DNA of 64,000 nucleotides. It comes from Burkholderiales bacterium. GTDB lineage: Bacteria; Pseudomonadota; Gammaproteobacteria; Burkholderiales; Burkholderiaceae_B. The stretch covers positions 1 through 64,000 of the forward strand of contig JAJTEM010000003.1 of the NCBI GenBank assembly GCA_021299735.1, in the 5' to 3' direction. Positions 16,453 through 25,411 of this stretch are shown piece by piece; the first letter of the stretch is position 1; each line of letters begins with the position of its first letter. The translations under genes were made by a program, and so were the position numbers. Under the pieces are notes generated by a model. It searched no databases and was not told the origin of the DNA. It saw only the letters and a program-made list of their open reading frames with translations.

Positions 16453-18228
16453 ATGAGCAACACCAACAAACTTCAAACCCTGGGCTCCACCCTGGCCTCC
16501 CTGGTCAGCCCACAAAAGGGCTGGGCTCTTGCCGCACTGGGTGCGCTGCTGCTGGGTTCGGCAATGTCATTGACCATGCCGGTGATGTTTCGCTGGCTAA
16601 TCGACAGCGGCTTTTTGGCCGGTAAAAACCCGGAAGGTTTAAACAGCGCGTTTGGCTATATTTTATTGCTGGTGTTTGTTCTGGCCATGGCCAGTGCGGT
16701 GCGGTTTTATTTGGTGACCACGCTGGGCGAACGCATTTCCGCAGACCTTCGCAACCGTGTGTACACGCACCTGCTGGTGCAACGCCCCGAGTTTTTTGAG
16801 ACCCTGAAAGTGGGCGAGGTGCTATCGAGATTAACTGCTGACACCACGCTGATTCAAACACTGGTGGGCAGCAGTTTGTCATTCTTTTTGCGCAACAGCC
16901 TCACCACATTGGGCGGCTTGGTGATGCTGCTGCTGACAAGCCCTTTGCTTTCAGGTGCTGTGCTATTGCTAGTGGTAGTAGTGATGGTACCCGTGGTTGT
17001 TTTGGCACGCCGAGTTCGCAAGTTGTCGCGAGCCAGCCAGGACAAACTGGCTGACAGCAGCGCAATTGCACAGGAAGTGCTAAACCAAATAACTACTGTG
17101 CAGGCCTTTAACCAGGAACACACCGAAGCTGCAAAATTTACAAGCTCAAGCGAACAAACCTACCAAACCGCACGAAGGCGTACAGTGAACCGTTCAGCCC
17201 TGTTGTTTGTGGCAATTGGTCTTGCGTTCGCCGGCTTGGTGGTAGTGCTGTGGATGGGCGCCAAGGCCGTGGCCGGCGGCGAAATGAGTGCGGGCGAGCT
17301 GGCCCAATTTGTTATGTACGCTGCCTTCGTGGGCGCGGGCTTTGCGGCATTGTCAGAAGTGCTGGGCGAATTCCAGCGTGCTGCAGGCGCTGCAGAACGA
17401 CTGGTTGAGTTACTTAATCTGGACACCACCATTCACAAACATGGCCTGCCACCGCCACCCAAACAAGGTGGCTTCTTGATTGAGTTCAACCATGTCGATT
17501 TTGCTTACCCTTCTGCTCCCGACAAATTCATTCTTCAAGATTTCAACTTGAGTATTCAACGCGGCGAGACGCTGGCGGTGGTCGGTCCATCAGGCGCCGG
17601 AAAATCAACCTTGTTCAGCCTGCTGCTGCGCTGGTACGACGTGAACCAAGGTCAAATTCTGATTGAAGGCAAAGCGCTGGAAAGCCTGCACCTGGAACAG
17701 TGGCGGTCCAATTGTGCGTATGTGGCGCAGGAAGCTGTCATTTTCTCGGGCAGCCTACTGGACAACGTACGGTACAGTAAACCGAATGCAACTCCCGAGG
17801 AAATTAACAAGGCTTTGGCCGATGCAGCCGCCACCAATTTCGTAAACCGAATGCCCGAGGGTTTGAATACCAACGTGGGCGAAAAAGGCGTACGCCTTAG
17901 CGGCGGTGAGCGGCAACGGGTTTCGATTGCACGCGCTGTGTTGCGTGACGCCGGTTTACTGTTGCTGGACGAAGCCACCGCCAGCCTGGACGCAGAAAGC
18001 GAACAACTGGTTCAACAGGCGATAGAAAAAAGCCGCCATGGCAGAACCACATTGATTATTGCCCACCGCTTGGCCACTGTAATGGCGGCAGACCGAATTG
18101 TGGTGATGAATGAAGGCAAAATTGTGGAGATGGGCACCCACAAAGATTTAATGGCGCGGCAGGGTTTGTATGCCAAGCTGGCATCCTTGCAGTTTATTGA
18201 TGAGAATGCGCAGAAGCTGATGGCGTAG
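16453..18228 (+). CDS. ABC exporter, MsbA-like half transporter
   Basis: A 591-residue fused membrane-ATPase half transporter that would work as a homodimer. About six helices lie in residues 20-320, followed by a nucleotide-binding domain (about 345-585) with Walker A GPSGAGKST, Q-loop YVAQEAVIFSG, signature LSGGERQRVSIARA, Walker B LLLLDEATASLD and H-loop IIAHR. It is similar to the MsbA/LmrA-type exporters of lipids or drugs found widely in Proteobacteria. It begins 19 bp after the AttH-like gene and may be cotranscribed. The substrate cannot be read from sequence; no LpxK gene, the usual msbA partner, is adjacent. Confidence 0.85.
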   Translation: MSNTNKLQTLGSTLASLVSPQKGWALAALGALLLGSAMSLTMPVMFRWLIDSGFLAGKNPEGLNSAFGYILLLVFVLAMASAVRFYLVTTLGERISADLRNRVYTHLLVQRPEFFETLKVGEVLSRLTADTTLIQTLVGSSLSFFLRNSLTTLGGLVMLLLTSPLLSGAVLLLVVVVMVPVVVLARRVRKLSRASQDKLADSSAIAQEVLNQITTVQAFNQEHTEAAKFTSSSEQTYQTARRRTVNRSALLFVAIGLAFAGLVVVLWMGAKAVAGGEMSAGELAQFVMYAAFVGAGFAALSEVLGEFQRAAGAAERLVELLNLDTTIHKHGLPPPPKQGGFLIEFNHVDFAYPSAPDKFILQDFNLSIQRGETLAVVGPSGAGKSTLFSLLLRWYDVNQGQILIEGKALESLHLEQWRSNCAYVAQEAVIFSGSLLDNVRYSKPNATPEEINKALADAAATNFVNRMPEGLNTNVGEKGVRLSGGERQRVSIARAVLRDAGLLLLDEATASLDAESEQLVQQAIEKSRHGRTTLIIAHRLATVMAADRIVVMNEGKIVEMGTHKDLMARQGLYAKLASLQFIDENAQKLMA

Positions 18229-18260
18229 CTTACTTACTCACTCAGCATGGTTTCCCCGCC

Positions 18261-18360
18261 CATTCGGCGTGGGTTTCAAGCGCTGGTTTATTAAGCCGGC
18301 TCAGCGCGGGTTTCAACTGCTGGTTGGTATGGCCCACTCGGCGTGGATTTCAATCACTCG
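18261..18360. repeat. Three degenerate 37-38 bp tandem repeats
   Basis: The motif CGGCGTGGGTTTCAA and its variants recur with the TTTCAA blocks at 18273, 18311 and 18348, that is 38 and 37 bp apart. Parts of the following CGCTGGTT are also shared. The copies differ from one another, they are non-coding, and they begin 32 bp after the exporter stop. They are too few and too divergent for a CRISPR array. Confidence 0.5.
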
Positions 18361-18494
18361 CCTGAAAACCTGTTGATCCCTTTTTGTAATTCACACTGAT
18401 TCAATCCGCTCGACAAAACTGAAGGTCGATCGGATTGTCAGCCTTTGGCTGAACATGGCGTGTGAATTCCAACGGGCAGGTTTTCTTGAAGGCG
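18359..18494. repeat. Dispersed palindromic repeat, copy A
   Basis: About 136 bp that match 61610-61748: shared blocks are CGCCTGAAA-CCTG, TCCCTTTTTG-AATTCACACTG, then TGTGAA and CGGGCAGG-TTTCTTGAAGGCG. Within each copy CCCTTTTTG-AATTCACAC and GTGTGAATT...CGGG are inverted, so the element can fold into a long hairpin with a variable middle. It has no reading frame common to both copies. It is probably a genome-specific dispersed repeat. Confidence 0.6.
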
Positions 18495-18757
18495 AAGCGA
18501 TCGAAACACCGCTGCCGATTGGGCCGAAAACCCAGTGGTGATTTGCTGGGCGGTTGGAGATACGCGAAGGCAGCTTGTGCTTTGAAACCAACGGTGATCT
18601 GCCGGGTGATGAAGACTTGCGGGCGCTGGCTTAGGCCAACTCGGCAGTGGGATCGCTTGGGCTGCACTTCAAGAAAACCGCCCCGTTTGAATTGATTCGC
18701 AGCGTTCGGCTACATGCCGACAACAAATTCGGCCATTTGTTTTGCCGAATTTGGTGA
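18461..18757 (+). pseudogene. Possible decayed reading frame
   Basis: One frame from 18461 to 18757 reads like protein but has stops at 18539 (TGA) and 18632 (TAG). The readable pieces include LEIREGSLCFETNGDLPGDE and HFKKTAPFELIRSVRLHADN, with codon use similar to neighbouring genes. I do not recognise the family. It overlaps the right edge of repeat copy A. The rest of this gene-poor region (18758-19031) holds a weak imperfect hairpin near 18929-18967 and nothing else I can support. Confidence 0.3.
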
Positions 18758-19031
18758 GCAAGAAGCAATTCAACAAGGGACCAAGCGGTTTTCCGTGCGG
18801 AACAAGCGGCTCACGACGAGTTGGCTACAAACAAACAGCAGTACAAGCGCCCCACGACGAGCCAGCGTAAACCGCGCCAGACCTCTTTTTACATGGTCAG
18901 TTACCTGGCATCGCTTGCCTCGGCCGGGCATTACAGGTTTTCCCGCGAATGATCGGGATACCTGTCGAATTGATATCGCAACAAGGTAAACTTAAGGCAC
19001 CAAAATCTCAAAAACTTGCAGCGAAATCACC

Positions 19032-19826
19032 ATGCAACAGTACCTCGACTTGATGCAGCACGTGCTGGACCACGGCACCGACAAAATGGACCGCACCGGC
19101 ACTGGCACGCGTTCCGTGTTTGGTTACCAAATGCGCTTCAATCTGCAGGAAGGCTTCCCCATGGTGACCACCAAGAAGCTGCACACCCGCTCTATAATTC
19201 ACGAACTACTGTGGTTTTTGATGGGCGACAGCAATATTCGTTACCTGAAAGAAAACGGAGTCAGTATTTGGGATGAATGGGCCGATGAAAACGGTAACTT
19301 GGGCCCCGTGTATGGCGTGCAGTGGCGCAGCTGGCCTACGGCCGATGGCCGTCACATTGACCAAATCTCGCAATTGATGCAGCAAATCAAAAACAACCCC
19401 GATTCCCGCCGTCACATTGTGAGCGCCTGGAACGTGGCTGAAATCAACAACATGAAACTGCCCCCATGCCATGCACTTTTTCAGTTCTACGTGGCCGATG
19501 GAAAGTTGAGTTGCCAGCTGTACCAGCGCAGCGCCGACATTTTCCTGGGCGTGCCTTTCAATATTGCCAGCTATGCCTTGCTCACCCACATGGTGGCCCA
19601 ACAATGCGATCTGGATGTGGGTGATTTTGTATGGACTGGTGGCGATTGCCACCTGTACAGCAACCACATGGAACAGGTTGCCGAACAACTCAGCCGCAAA
19701 CCCTACCCCTTGCCCACACTGCACATAAAACGCAAACCCGAGAGTATTTTCGATTACAAGTTCGAGGACTTTGAAATTCTGAACTACACTTGCCACCCGC
19801 ACATTAAAGCGCCAGTGGCGGTATAA
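19032..19826 (+). CDS. thyA: Thymidylate synthase
   Basis: A 264-residue cytosolic enzyme, the same length as E. coli ThyA. It methylates dUMP to dTMP using methylenetetrahydrofolate. The nucleophile lies in [11 protein letters not shown] (Cys146 equivalent). Also present are [21 protein letters not shown], the substrate-binding arginines in [11 protein letters not shown], and the C-terminal IKAPVAV. It opens [20 protein letters not shown]. The folA gene follows 3 bp after the stop, coupling dTMP synthesis with recycling of the dihydrofolate it makes. Confidence 0.98.
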   Translation: MQQYLDLMQHVLDHGTDKMDRTGTGTRSVFGYQMRFNLQEGFPMVTTKKLHTRSIIHELLWFLMGDSNIRYLKENGVSIWDEWADENGNLGPVYGVQWRSWPTADGRHIDQISQLMQQIKNNPDSRRHIVSAWNVAEINNMKLPPCHALFQFYVADGKLSCQLYQRSADIFLGVPFNIASYALLTHMVAQQCDLDVGDFVWTGGDCHLYSNHMEQVAEQLSRKPYPLPTLHIKRKPESIFDYKFEDFEILNYTCHPHIKAPVAV

Positions 19827-19829
19827 AAC

Positions 19830-20396
19830 ATGAAGGTTTCCATCGTAGCGGCAGTGGCCGACAACGGCATTATTGGTATTAACAACAGCCTGCCCTGGCA
19901 TTTGCCTGAAGACTTGGCTTTCTTCAAGCAAACCACTTTGGGCTGCCCCGTGCTGATGGGTAGAAAAACCTATGAATCCATTAACCGCCCACTGCCGGGT
20001 CGCTTGAATGTAGTTTTGTCGGGCAATGCAAGCTGGAAACCTGGCCCCGCGAAAGACGGTACACCGCGCAACATAATTACCTACCCCGCCCAGCTACCGG
20101 AAGGCAGCACCACCCAGATTGCAACAGCCACCAATTTGCCCGATGCATTGAAATGGCTTTCCGGCTTTGAACAAGTGTTTTTGATAGGTGGCAGCAATTT
20201 ATACGAACAGGCTTTGGCACAGGACTTGGTCGACGAATTGATCCTAACTGAGATTCATAAAAGCTTTGAAGGCGATGCCAGCTTTCCTCAATGGAATCGC
20301 CAACAATTCAAGGAAGTGAATCGGATCGCCAATACCGCCACCCCGGAACGCGCTTGGGGCTTTGATTTTGTAAAATACGCGAAAGTTAGCAATTAA
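19830..20396 (+). CDS. folA: Dihydrofolate reductase
   Basis: A 188-residue enzyme that reduces dihydrofolate with NADPH, the trimethoprim target. It shows MKVSIVAAVADNGIIGINNSLPWHLPEDLAFF (start of the fold, with the W-H-L-P-E-D folate site), GRKTYESI, and VFLIGGSNLYEQAL (cofactor loop). It is about 25 residues longer than E. coli FolA because of inserts around residues 70-95. It lies 3 bp after thyA and forms an obvious functional pair with it. Confidence 0.97.
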   Translation: MKVSIVAAVADNGIIGINNSLPWHLPEDLAFFKQTTLGCPVLMGRKTYESINRPLPGRLNVVLSGNASWKPGPAKDGTPRNIITYPAQLPEGSTTQIATATNLPDALKWLSGFEQVFLIGGSNLYEQALAQDLVDELILTEIHKSFEGDASFPQWNRQQFKEVNRIANTATPERAWGFDFVKYAKVSN

Positions 20397-20453
20397 TCAG
20401 CGAAAAGTTAAACCCTAGAATTAGGCCCGACAAGGGTTTAGAAGGAGTAATAA

Positions 20454-20726
20454 ATGGCACGCACAGTAAACTGCATCAAATTGGGCAAAGAGGCAGAAGG
20501 CCTGGACTTTCCTCCAGCACCGGGAGAATTGGGCAAGAAAATTTTTGAAAATGTGTCCAAACAAGCTTGGCAAGACTGGCTAAAACACCAAACCATGTTG
20601 GTGAACGAAAACCGCCTCAGCCTAGCTGATGCACGCGCACGCAAGTACCTGATGGAACAAATGGACAAACATTTCTTCGGTGATGGTGCTGAACAAGCTG
20701 CGGGCTATGTGCCCCCAAGTAACTAA
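20454..20726 (+). CDS. yggX: Fe(2+)-trafficking / oxidative damage protection protein
   Basis: A 90-residue protein of the YggX family. It has the family start [20 protein letters not shown] with its conserved cysteine, [17 protein letters not shown], and [14 protein letters not shown]. YggX helps protect labile Fe-S clusters from oxidants. The start is well fixed: GAAGGAG lies 6-7 bases before the ATG. An intrinsic terminator at 20774 ends the unit. Confidence 0.96.
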   Translation: MARTVNCIKLGKEAEGLDFPPAPGELGKKIFENVSKQAWQDWLKHQTMLVNENRLSLADARARKYLMEQMDKHFFGDGAEQAAGYVPPSN

Positions 20727-20773
20727 ACAGCGACTTGGCGAATACCCAGAACCTGCTGTAGAGAAGATAGTTT

Positions 20774-20803
20774 AAAAAGCCCCTTAAAACAGGGGCTTTT
20801 TTT
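20774..20803 (+). terminator. Intrinsic terminator after yggX
   Basis: AAAAAGCCCCT and AGGGGCTTTTTTT enclose a six-base loop (TAAAAC), a strong stem followed by a T-run. It ends the thyA-folA-yggX direction of transcription. Confidence 0.9.
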
Positions 20804-20849
20804 ATTGCCTTGGCCGTTGCATACTAAAGCGGTCACCGGAGTTCTCAGC

Positions 20850-21158
20850 ATGACCAGCTTCCAAGACAGCGTATTGTTTCGCTACTTTTTCTTTCACTGG
20901 CTATTTCGCGATGCAAGCGTGAATGAGGTGTACCAGCGATCCGCAGCCATCGCGCACAACAAAGCCAACCGCCACCATTTACTGGCCTATCTGCGGCGAT
21001 GGATCGCTTTAATTTCGCTGATGTATTTCGCAGGCATAATACTTGAACAACTGAACTCCACCGTCTGCGTTTTTTTCTACACCGTAGCGGCACTCTGCTT
21101 TTGCACCATTACGGAAATAGCTGTAGCCTGGATTTTTCTGGGTCAGCGCGACAGATAA
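20850..21158 (+). CDS. Small membrane protein of unknown function
   Basis: A 102-residue protein starting at the ATG at 20850. It has an amphipathic N-terminal part (SVLFRYFFFHWLFRDASVNE), a basic middle, and two predicted membrane helices (about 48-64, WIALISLMYFAGIILEQL; and about 70-95, VFFYTVAALCFCTITEIAVAW). No family recognised. It stands alone between the yggX terminator and a large minus-strand gene that converges on it. No clear ribosome site precedes the ATG, so the start is tentative. Confidence 0.55.
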   Translation: MTSFQDSVLFRYFFFHWLFRDASVNEVYQRSAAIAHNKANRHHLLAYLRRWIALISLMYFAGIILEQLNSTVCVFFYTVAALCFCTITEIAVAWIFLGQRDR

Positions 21159-21216
21159 CACCCCTAATCAATGCTTGATTTGATTCTTATTTAATCTGAA
21201 ATTCTTAAACATTGGT

Positions 21217-24200
21217 TTAGCTTCGCGTATCCCCATTTTCCGAGCGATTCACACGCTCGTAAAGCGCCTTTGAAGCGTCTAGTTTGCTCTGCATTTTTTG
21301 TAATGTTAAGTTGCGGTCAAGCTTCGCTTTGTTAATTACTTCATTCACAGGTTGACGTGCCAATACAGCACCCAAAGCGGCAGTATTGGCCCAAGCTGGG
21401 CGAACAGCCTGGCCCAATTTAACAGCGGCAATGCGAGACTGGTCCAAGGCATGGACTGGTTGCAATTTTGGTTTGATGCCCAGTATTTGGCTGAATCGCT
21501 GAATTTCCTGAGTTGCTAGCCGATCATTCGGGCGGTTGTTTTGCAAGGCCGCGTCATGTTTATCGAGCAAATATTGCATCACGGCTTCACTGGCAGAACG
21601 GCTTTGCTTGCGAATGTCGGGCAACAGATTTTTCAGGGCATGGGTGGATTCCAGTGAATCCAGTGCGGAATAAGTCAGTTCGTGCGACCTGTCATTCTCA
21701 AGCCCGAATTTGCCCGCCACGGCAAATTGTTTCACAAAGCTGGTTACCAAACCAGCTTTCTGCTCGTCTCGAAGCCCAATCGAATCACTGTCTAGCCTGG
21801 ACAGCACCTGTTTCCATGCACTGGCTGCTTCCTCCAGATAATTGCTGGTGCTGTTTTCTTTCTGTGATTGAATCACAAAGTGTTCAATCGCCGCTGGGGT
21901 TAGCAACACCGATGCATCGCGAACGCTGGCCAGCGGGTTTTTCTGCGTAATTGAATAGGCAGTTTGCAGGGTTTTTTTGGCACCAATCGGCCCCCAGGTA
22001 CTAACTTCCCTGGCCACGCTTGAAGCAACTCGGCCCACGGCACCAACCGCGCCCCTGCCTACCATGGCAGCCCCTTCGGCCAGTGCGGGCATTGCCTTGC
22101 CCAATTTACTGATTTGGTCTTGCAGTGAAAGCTTTGAATCCAGATTTGAATTCAGGGTTGAAAGAGTGGACTCCTGCTTTGAATTCAGCTGTTCCAGATG
22201 TTCGGTTTGTTGGGCAACAATAGTGTTGGTTTGTTCTGCGAGAATGTTCAACTCATATTCTGCATTCCTGATACGGTGAGTCAAATCAATCACTTCGTAC
22301 TGCTTGTCATAACGGGTAGTGCCAATATCTCCCAACTGATCCCTCCGGAGATCGTAGTCGCTCTTCAATTTAAATAATTCATCGTATACTTGCTGCGCTT
22401 GCGGGGAAAGAGATTGCCTGGCTTGTTCATTCCACTCCCACTCTCCACTTGTAATTACATAACTCTCAAATTCATCAACCGGTGGAGAATCTGGAATAGT
22501 TACTTGAATGAATTCATCAAATGCAGCTTGATTGTCTCCACTTTTGTACTCAATTATCAGTTGCTCGATTTCAGAATCTAAACGACCAACTTCATCTCTC
22601 GTTGCTTTATCAAGCAGATTAAGACCCTCAGCGAAAATTTCCGCTTCCAGTTTAGATACCTGCAATTGCTCCAATTCACTTTGAGCTTTCGAGAGTTCAG
22701 TATTTGCATCTTGTATAGCTTGAGTGGTGCTGTCGATTTCCTCCTCTATGGTTTGTGTGGTGCTATCCATTTGTGCCTGCAACTGTGGAATAGAGTCGGA
22801 GAGCTGATCTGCCAAATGGTCAAACCCTGCGATACCCGAACCATACAACACGGCATTTCCTGCTACCGAAGTGATTATTTTTTTCCAGTGTTTTGCACTC
22901 AAGCTGCGGCTTGCATCACTAAACTGGCCAATCGCATCGCTTGCCCACAGGGTTTTCAGAAACTCCATTTTCAGCTGACCGGTGGTATCAGCCTGTTTCA
23001 CCAAATACTGTTTAATAAGTTTGTAAGCCTTGGTTTGCGGGTCCTGGCTGCGTGCCAAGCCACCTTTGGCAATTGTTTGCGGACTACTCAGCAGTTTGGC
23101 TGCCCTGAATTTGCCCATGTTCTGGGCCATGGTAGCCATTACCCTCAAGGTCAGTTCAGGATAAGCTGCACCTGGCCCTTTGAAATAATAGGATTGGATT
23201 GCATCCAGGGCTTGGCAAACCATTTGATTGTTGGACCTTGATTGCGCCAGCTCACCAAGCCTTTTCAGTAATACACAGCTTGCTTCGGTGAAATCAACTG
23301 GATCCAATACATGAGGGTATATTTTGAAAGATTCGACCAGCACTTCTACGTTGGCTGTTTGTAGTGCCTGAGTCAGTGCAGATCCCAAGTGGTCTTTCAG
23401 TGCCGTGAATACATGGCCGTCCGGAAAATTGTTATCCAACAAATATGCGTGTACACCATTGACCGCCTGTATATTTCCCCGTTTGGCTGACTCCGCATGC
23501 AGGCAAGCTTTTTCAAGATTGTTAAGTTCAGTCCAATCGATGCCCTCACATTGCGACTCGATGCCCGTTTTAAGTTTGTTGCGCTCCTCCTGGCCAAGGC
23601 CTTGGGTTATTGCTCGTGCATATAGCTTGATTGCAACATCAGCAAAGTGATCGATTTTCGACGGAGGGATTGTTTTTTGGTAGTTAGTAACCTGAATCAA
23701 TGCGCCACGGCTGCTACCGGGAGCAATCGATTCCTGTTTGTCAAGAAAGGGCAAAACCAGTAGATCGTTCAAACCCTGTTTGAAAAATGGGGATTGAAGC
23801 ATTGACTTCACATCAATCAAATTGTTTTCCAAAAGCAAGTTCAAACTGCCGGACTTTGCTTCCAGGTAAATGGGCAGCCGCGCTCGTACTTTTTCAATCA
23901 GTGCATTATTTCGTTCTACGGTTACAAAATCGTCATTGTTGGACAGCGAGAGCTCTGCATCGGTCAAATTCAACAGGCTTTTCTCATCAGAATTGAAAAT
24001 CCCCTTGGCCAAACCCACTGCGCATTCGGGATTTGACAAAACCACGGCTACTTTTGAGACAGGTTCAATGTGATTCCTGAGCCTTGAAAACAAATTGGAA
24101 TAAATTTGGTCTCGATTCAAACGCACCGGCATGAAGGTGTCTTCATCGGGATCACCAAAGTAAGCCCGGGTTTCGTGAAACAGTCCTTGCCCAGTGTCAT

Positions 24201-25104
24201 CGCCCGGGGCACTTTCCTTGCCCTCGGTGTCAGGTACATGCGGGTGAAACAGCCCAACCACATCTGCTTTGTCTTCACCCATTTGTTTCAGCAAGCCGTA
24301 GGGGTCTTTGGCACCTTGTTCGTACACAGCATTTTCAATCGATTTAAGTACAGGTTCAATTTCCTCTGAAATCAATTGATTGATCTCATTGAGCATCAGG
24401 GTTTGGTATTCACCCTGATGATTGGACAAAAACTCGTATCTGCGCGCATCCCATCGCCGGTGAACCTGATTGCCAAGGTGAAGATGAGTTGATTGCCTCT
24501 CGATTTGAGAAAACAGCTTATCAACCACGCAAAGATGAAGCCTTTTGGGCAAGCTGCTTACCGAAGAAATATTCCTGCTAACCATCGAGATTCGCTCGTA
24601 CATACCGTCCAGGCAATTCAATTCTGAAACGGGCAAACCCAAAATTGATTCCAGTGATGATTTGCTGAGGCTGGTATTTTTTAAGGCGAGTGAGGCCCCC
24701 AGAAACTGATTGAACGCTGCAAAAAGTTCCTCAGCCCTGGAAGCATTTCGCATTTTCTCGAGCAGGTATAAGCGAAGCCCGCCGCCTGCTTGTATCGCTG
24801 TTTTCGCATTGTCGGACAATAAACTCGCATGATCCTGCAACACGGAGTCCAGGATTTGATCGACTGCCGCACTTAAACCCATGCTTTTTGCCTGTGCAAA
24901 TGGCATGAATTCCTGAGCACTTGCATCGTCGGTTTCCACCTCATTGGCTATACGCTGAAGATCAAATTCCAAATTTTTCGGAACCTGCATCTGCTTTTTG
25001 GCGCATGGCGGTAAAGTAAGTTGCGTTTTTTTGCCGGGCCTGGCAATTGATGTTACGTTTTCCACCGAGTTGGCTGAGTGGTTGAGTTGAGCTAACTCGA
25101 TCAT
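21217..25104 (-). CDS. Unrecognised 1295-residue coiled-coil protein
   Basis: A large single-gene unit with a strong start: GGAGG lies 6 bases before the ATG at 25104. There is no signal peptide. Residues 1-45 are polar and probably disordered. Residues 50-740 are mostly helical without a motif I know. Residues about 765-850 and 905-1000 are heptad-rich coiled coil and may fold back on each other. They contain a tandem repeat DSTTQTIEEEI/DSTTQAIQDAN (770-791) and are separated by a Pro/acidic/Trp segment (about 868-892, IPDSPPVDEFESY). A Gly/Ala-rich, weakly hydrophobic stretch follows (about 1003-1035, GAAMVGRGAVGAVGRVASSV), then a helical C-terminus. A polar N-terminus, helical body, coiled coils and a Gly/Ala segment are seen in some secreted effectors or translocators, but no secretion gene is nearby. 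I cannot assign a function. Confidence 0.85.
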   Translation of the reverse strand: MIELAQLNHSANSVENVTSIARPGKKTQLTLPPCAKKQMQVPKNLEFDLQRIANEVETDDASAQEFMPFAQAKSMGLSAAVDQILDSVLQDHASLLSDNAKTAIQAGGGLRLYLLEKMRNASRAEELFAAFNQFLGASLALKNTSLSKSSLESILGLPVSELNCLDGMYERISMVSRNISSVSSLPKRLHLCVVDKLFSQIERQSTHLHLGNQVHRRWDARRYEFLSNHQGEYQTLMLNEINQLISEEIEPVLKSIENAVYEQGAKDPYGLLKQMGEDKADVVGLFHPHVPDTEGKESAPGDDTGQGLFHETRAYFGDPDEDTFMPVRLNRDQIYSNLFSRLRNHIEPVSKVAVVLSNPECAVGLAKGIFNSDEKSLLNLTDAELSLSNNDDFVTVERNNALIEKVRARLPIYLEAKSGSLNLLLENNLIDVKSMLQSPFFKQGLNDLLVLPFLDKQESIAPGSSRGALIQVTNYQKTIPPSKIDHFADVAIKLYARAITQGLGQEERNKLKTGIESQCEGIDWTELNNLEKACLHAESAKRGNIQAVNGVHAYLLDNNFPDGHVFTALKDHLGSALTQALQTANVEVLVESFKIYPHVLDPVDFTEASCVLLKRLGELAQSRSNNQMVCQALDAIQSYYFKGPGAAYPELTLRVMATMAQNMGKFRAAKLLSSPQTIAKGGLARSQDPQTKAYKLIKQYLVKQADTTGQLKMEFLKTLWASDAIGQFSDASRSLSAKHWKKIITSVAGNAVLYGSGIAGFDHLADQLSDSIPQLQAQMDSTTQTIEEEIDSTTQAIQDANTELSKAQSELEQLQVSKLEAEIFAEGLNLLDKATRDEVGRLDSEIEQLIIEYKSGDNQAAFDEFIQVTIPDSPPVDEFESYVITSGEWEWNEQARQSLSPQAQQVYDELFKLKSDYDLRRDQLGDIGTTRYDKQYEVIDLTHRIRNAEYELNILAEQTNTIVAQQTEHLEQLNSKQESTLSTLNSNLDSKLSLQDQISKLGKAMPALAEGAAMVGRGAVGAVGRVASSVAREVSTWGPIGAKKTLQTAYSITQKNPLASVRDASVLLTPAAIEHFVIQSQKENSTSNYLEEAASAWKQVLSRLDSDSIGLRDEQKAGLVTSFVKQFAVAGKFGLENDRSHELTYSALDSLESTHALKNLLPDIRKQSRSASEAVMQYLLDKHDAALQNNRPNDRLATQEIQRFSQILGIKPKLQPVHALDQSRIAAVKLGQAVRPAWANTAALGAVLARQPVNEVINKAKLDRNLTLQKMQSKLDASKALYERVNRSENGDTRS

Positions 25105-25247
25105 GAAGACCTCCAGACAGAACAGTACTTACAGTATTTAAAGGTGGATATTTATTTGTGAATGAAACAAGGCAATCAGTTTCCGGTTAACACTTCATTC
25201 TCTTGGGAACTTTTTGGCTGATGGATTTTAGAAAAGCAGAGAACTTT

Positions 25248-25279
25248 AAGTGAATTCAAAAATCGGGTTAAATTCACTT
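25248..25279. repeat. 9-bp inverted repeat in the 25105-25411 intergenic region
   Basis: AAGTGAATT (25248-25256) and AATTCACTT (25271-25279) are exact inverted copies around 14 bp. The gap between the large gene's start (25104) and the phoU stop (25412) holds this repeat, the phoU terminator (25309-25340) and an AT-rich stretch (25105-25165) that should contain the large gene's promoter. I cannot name clear -35/-10 hexamers there. Confidence 0.4.
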
Positions 25280-25308
25280 GAAAGGAAGATAGTTCGGTCA
25301 GATCGGGC

Positions 25309-25340
25309 AAAAACAAAAAAGCCCTCGACAAGAGGGCTTC
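25309..25340 (-). terminator. Intrinsic terminator after phoU
   Basis: On the minus strand GCCCTC-TTGTC-GAGGGC (25337-25321) is followed by TTTTTTGTTT. The phoU stop is 72 bp upstream. It isolates phoU from the large gene. Confidence 0.85.
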
Positions 25341-25411
25341 GTGCTTATGATTGATTGGCTAAGGCGGCCTGGAACCTGGTTCGACAAAACACCAATTCAG
25401 ATGATTGGATG

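Noticed and set aside
18261-18360. CRISPR array
   Set aside because: Only three degenerate units without uniform spacers, and no cas genes in the window.
18714-18989. 91-codon plus-strand frame in the gap before thyA
   Set aside because: Low-complexity translation with no family resemblance and no ribosome site; not supported as a gene.
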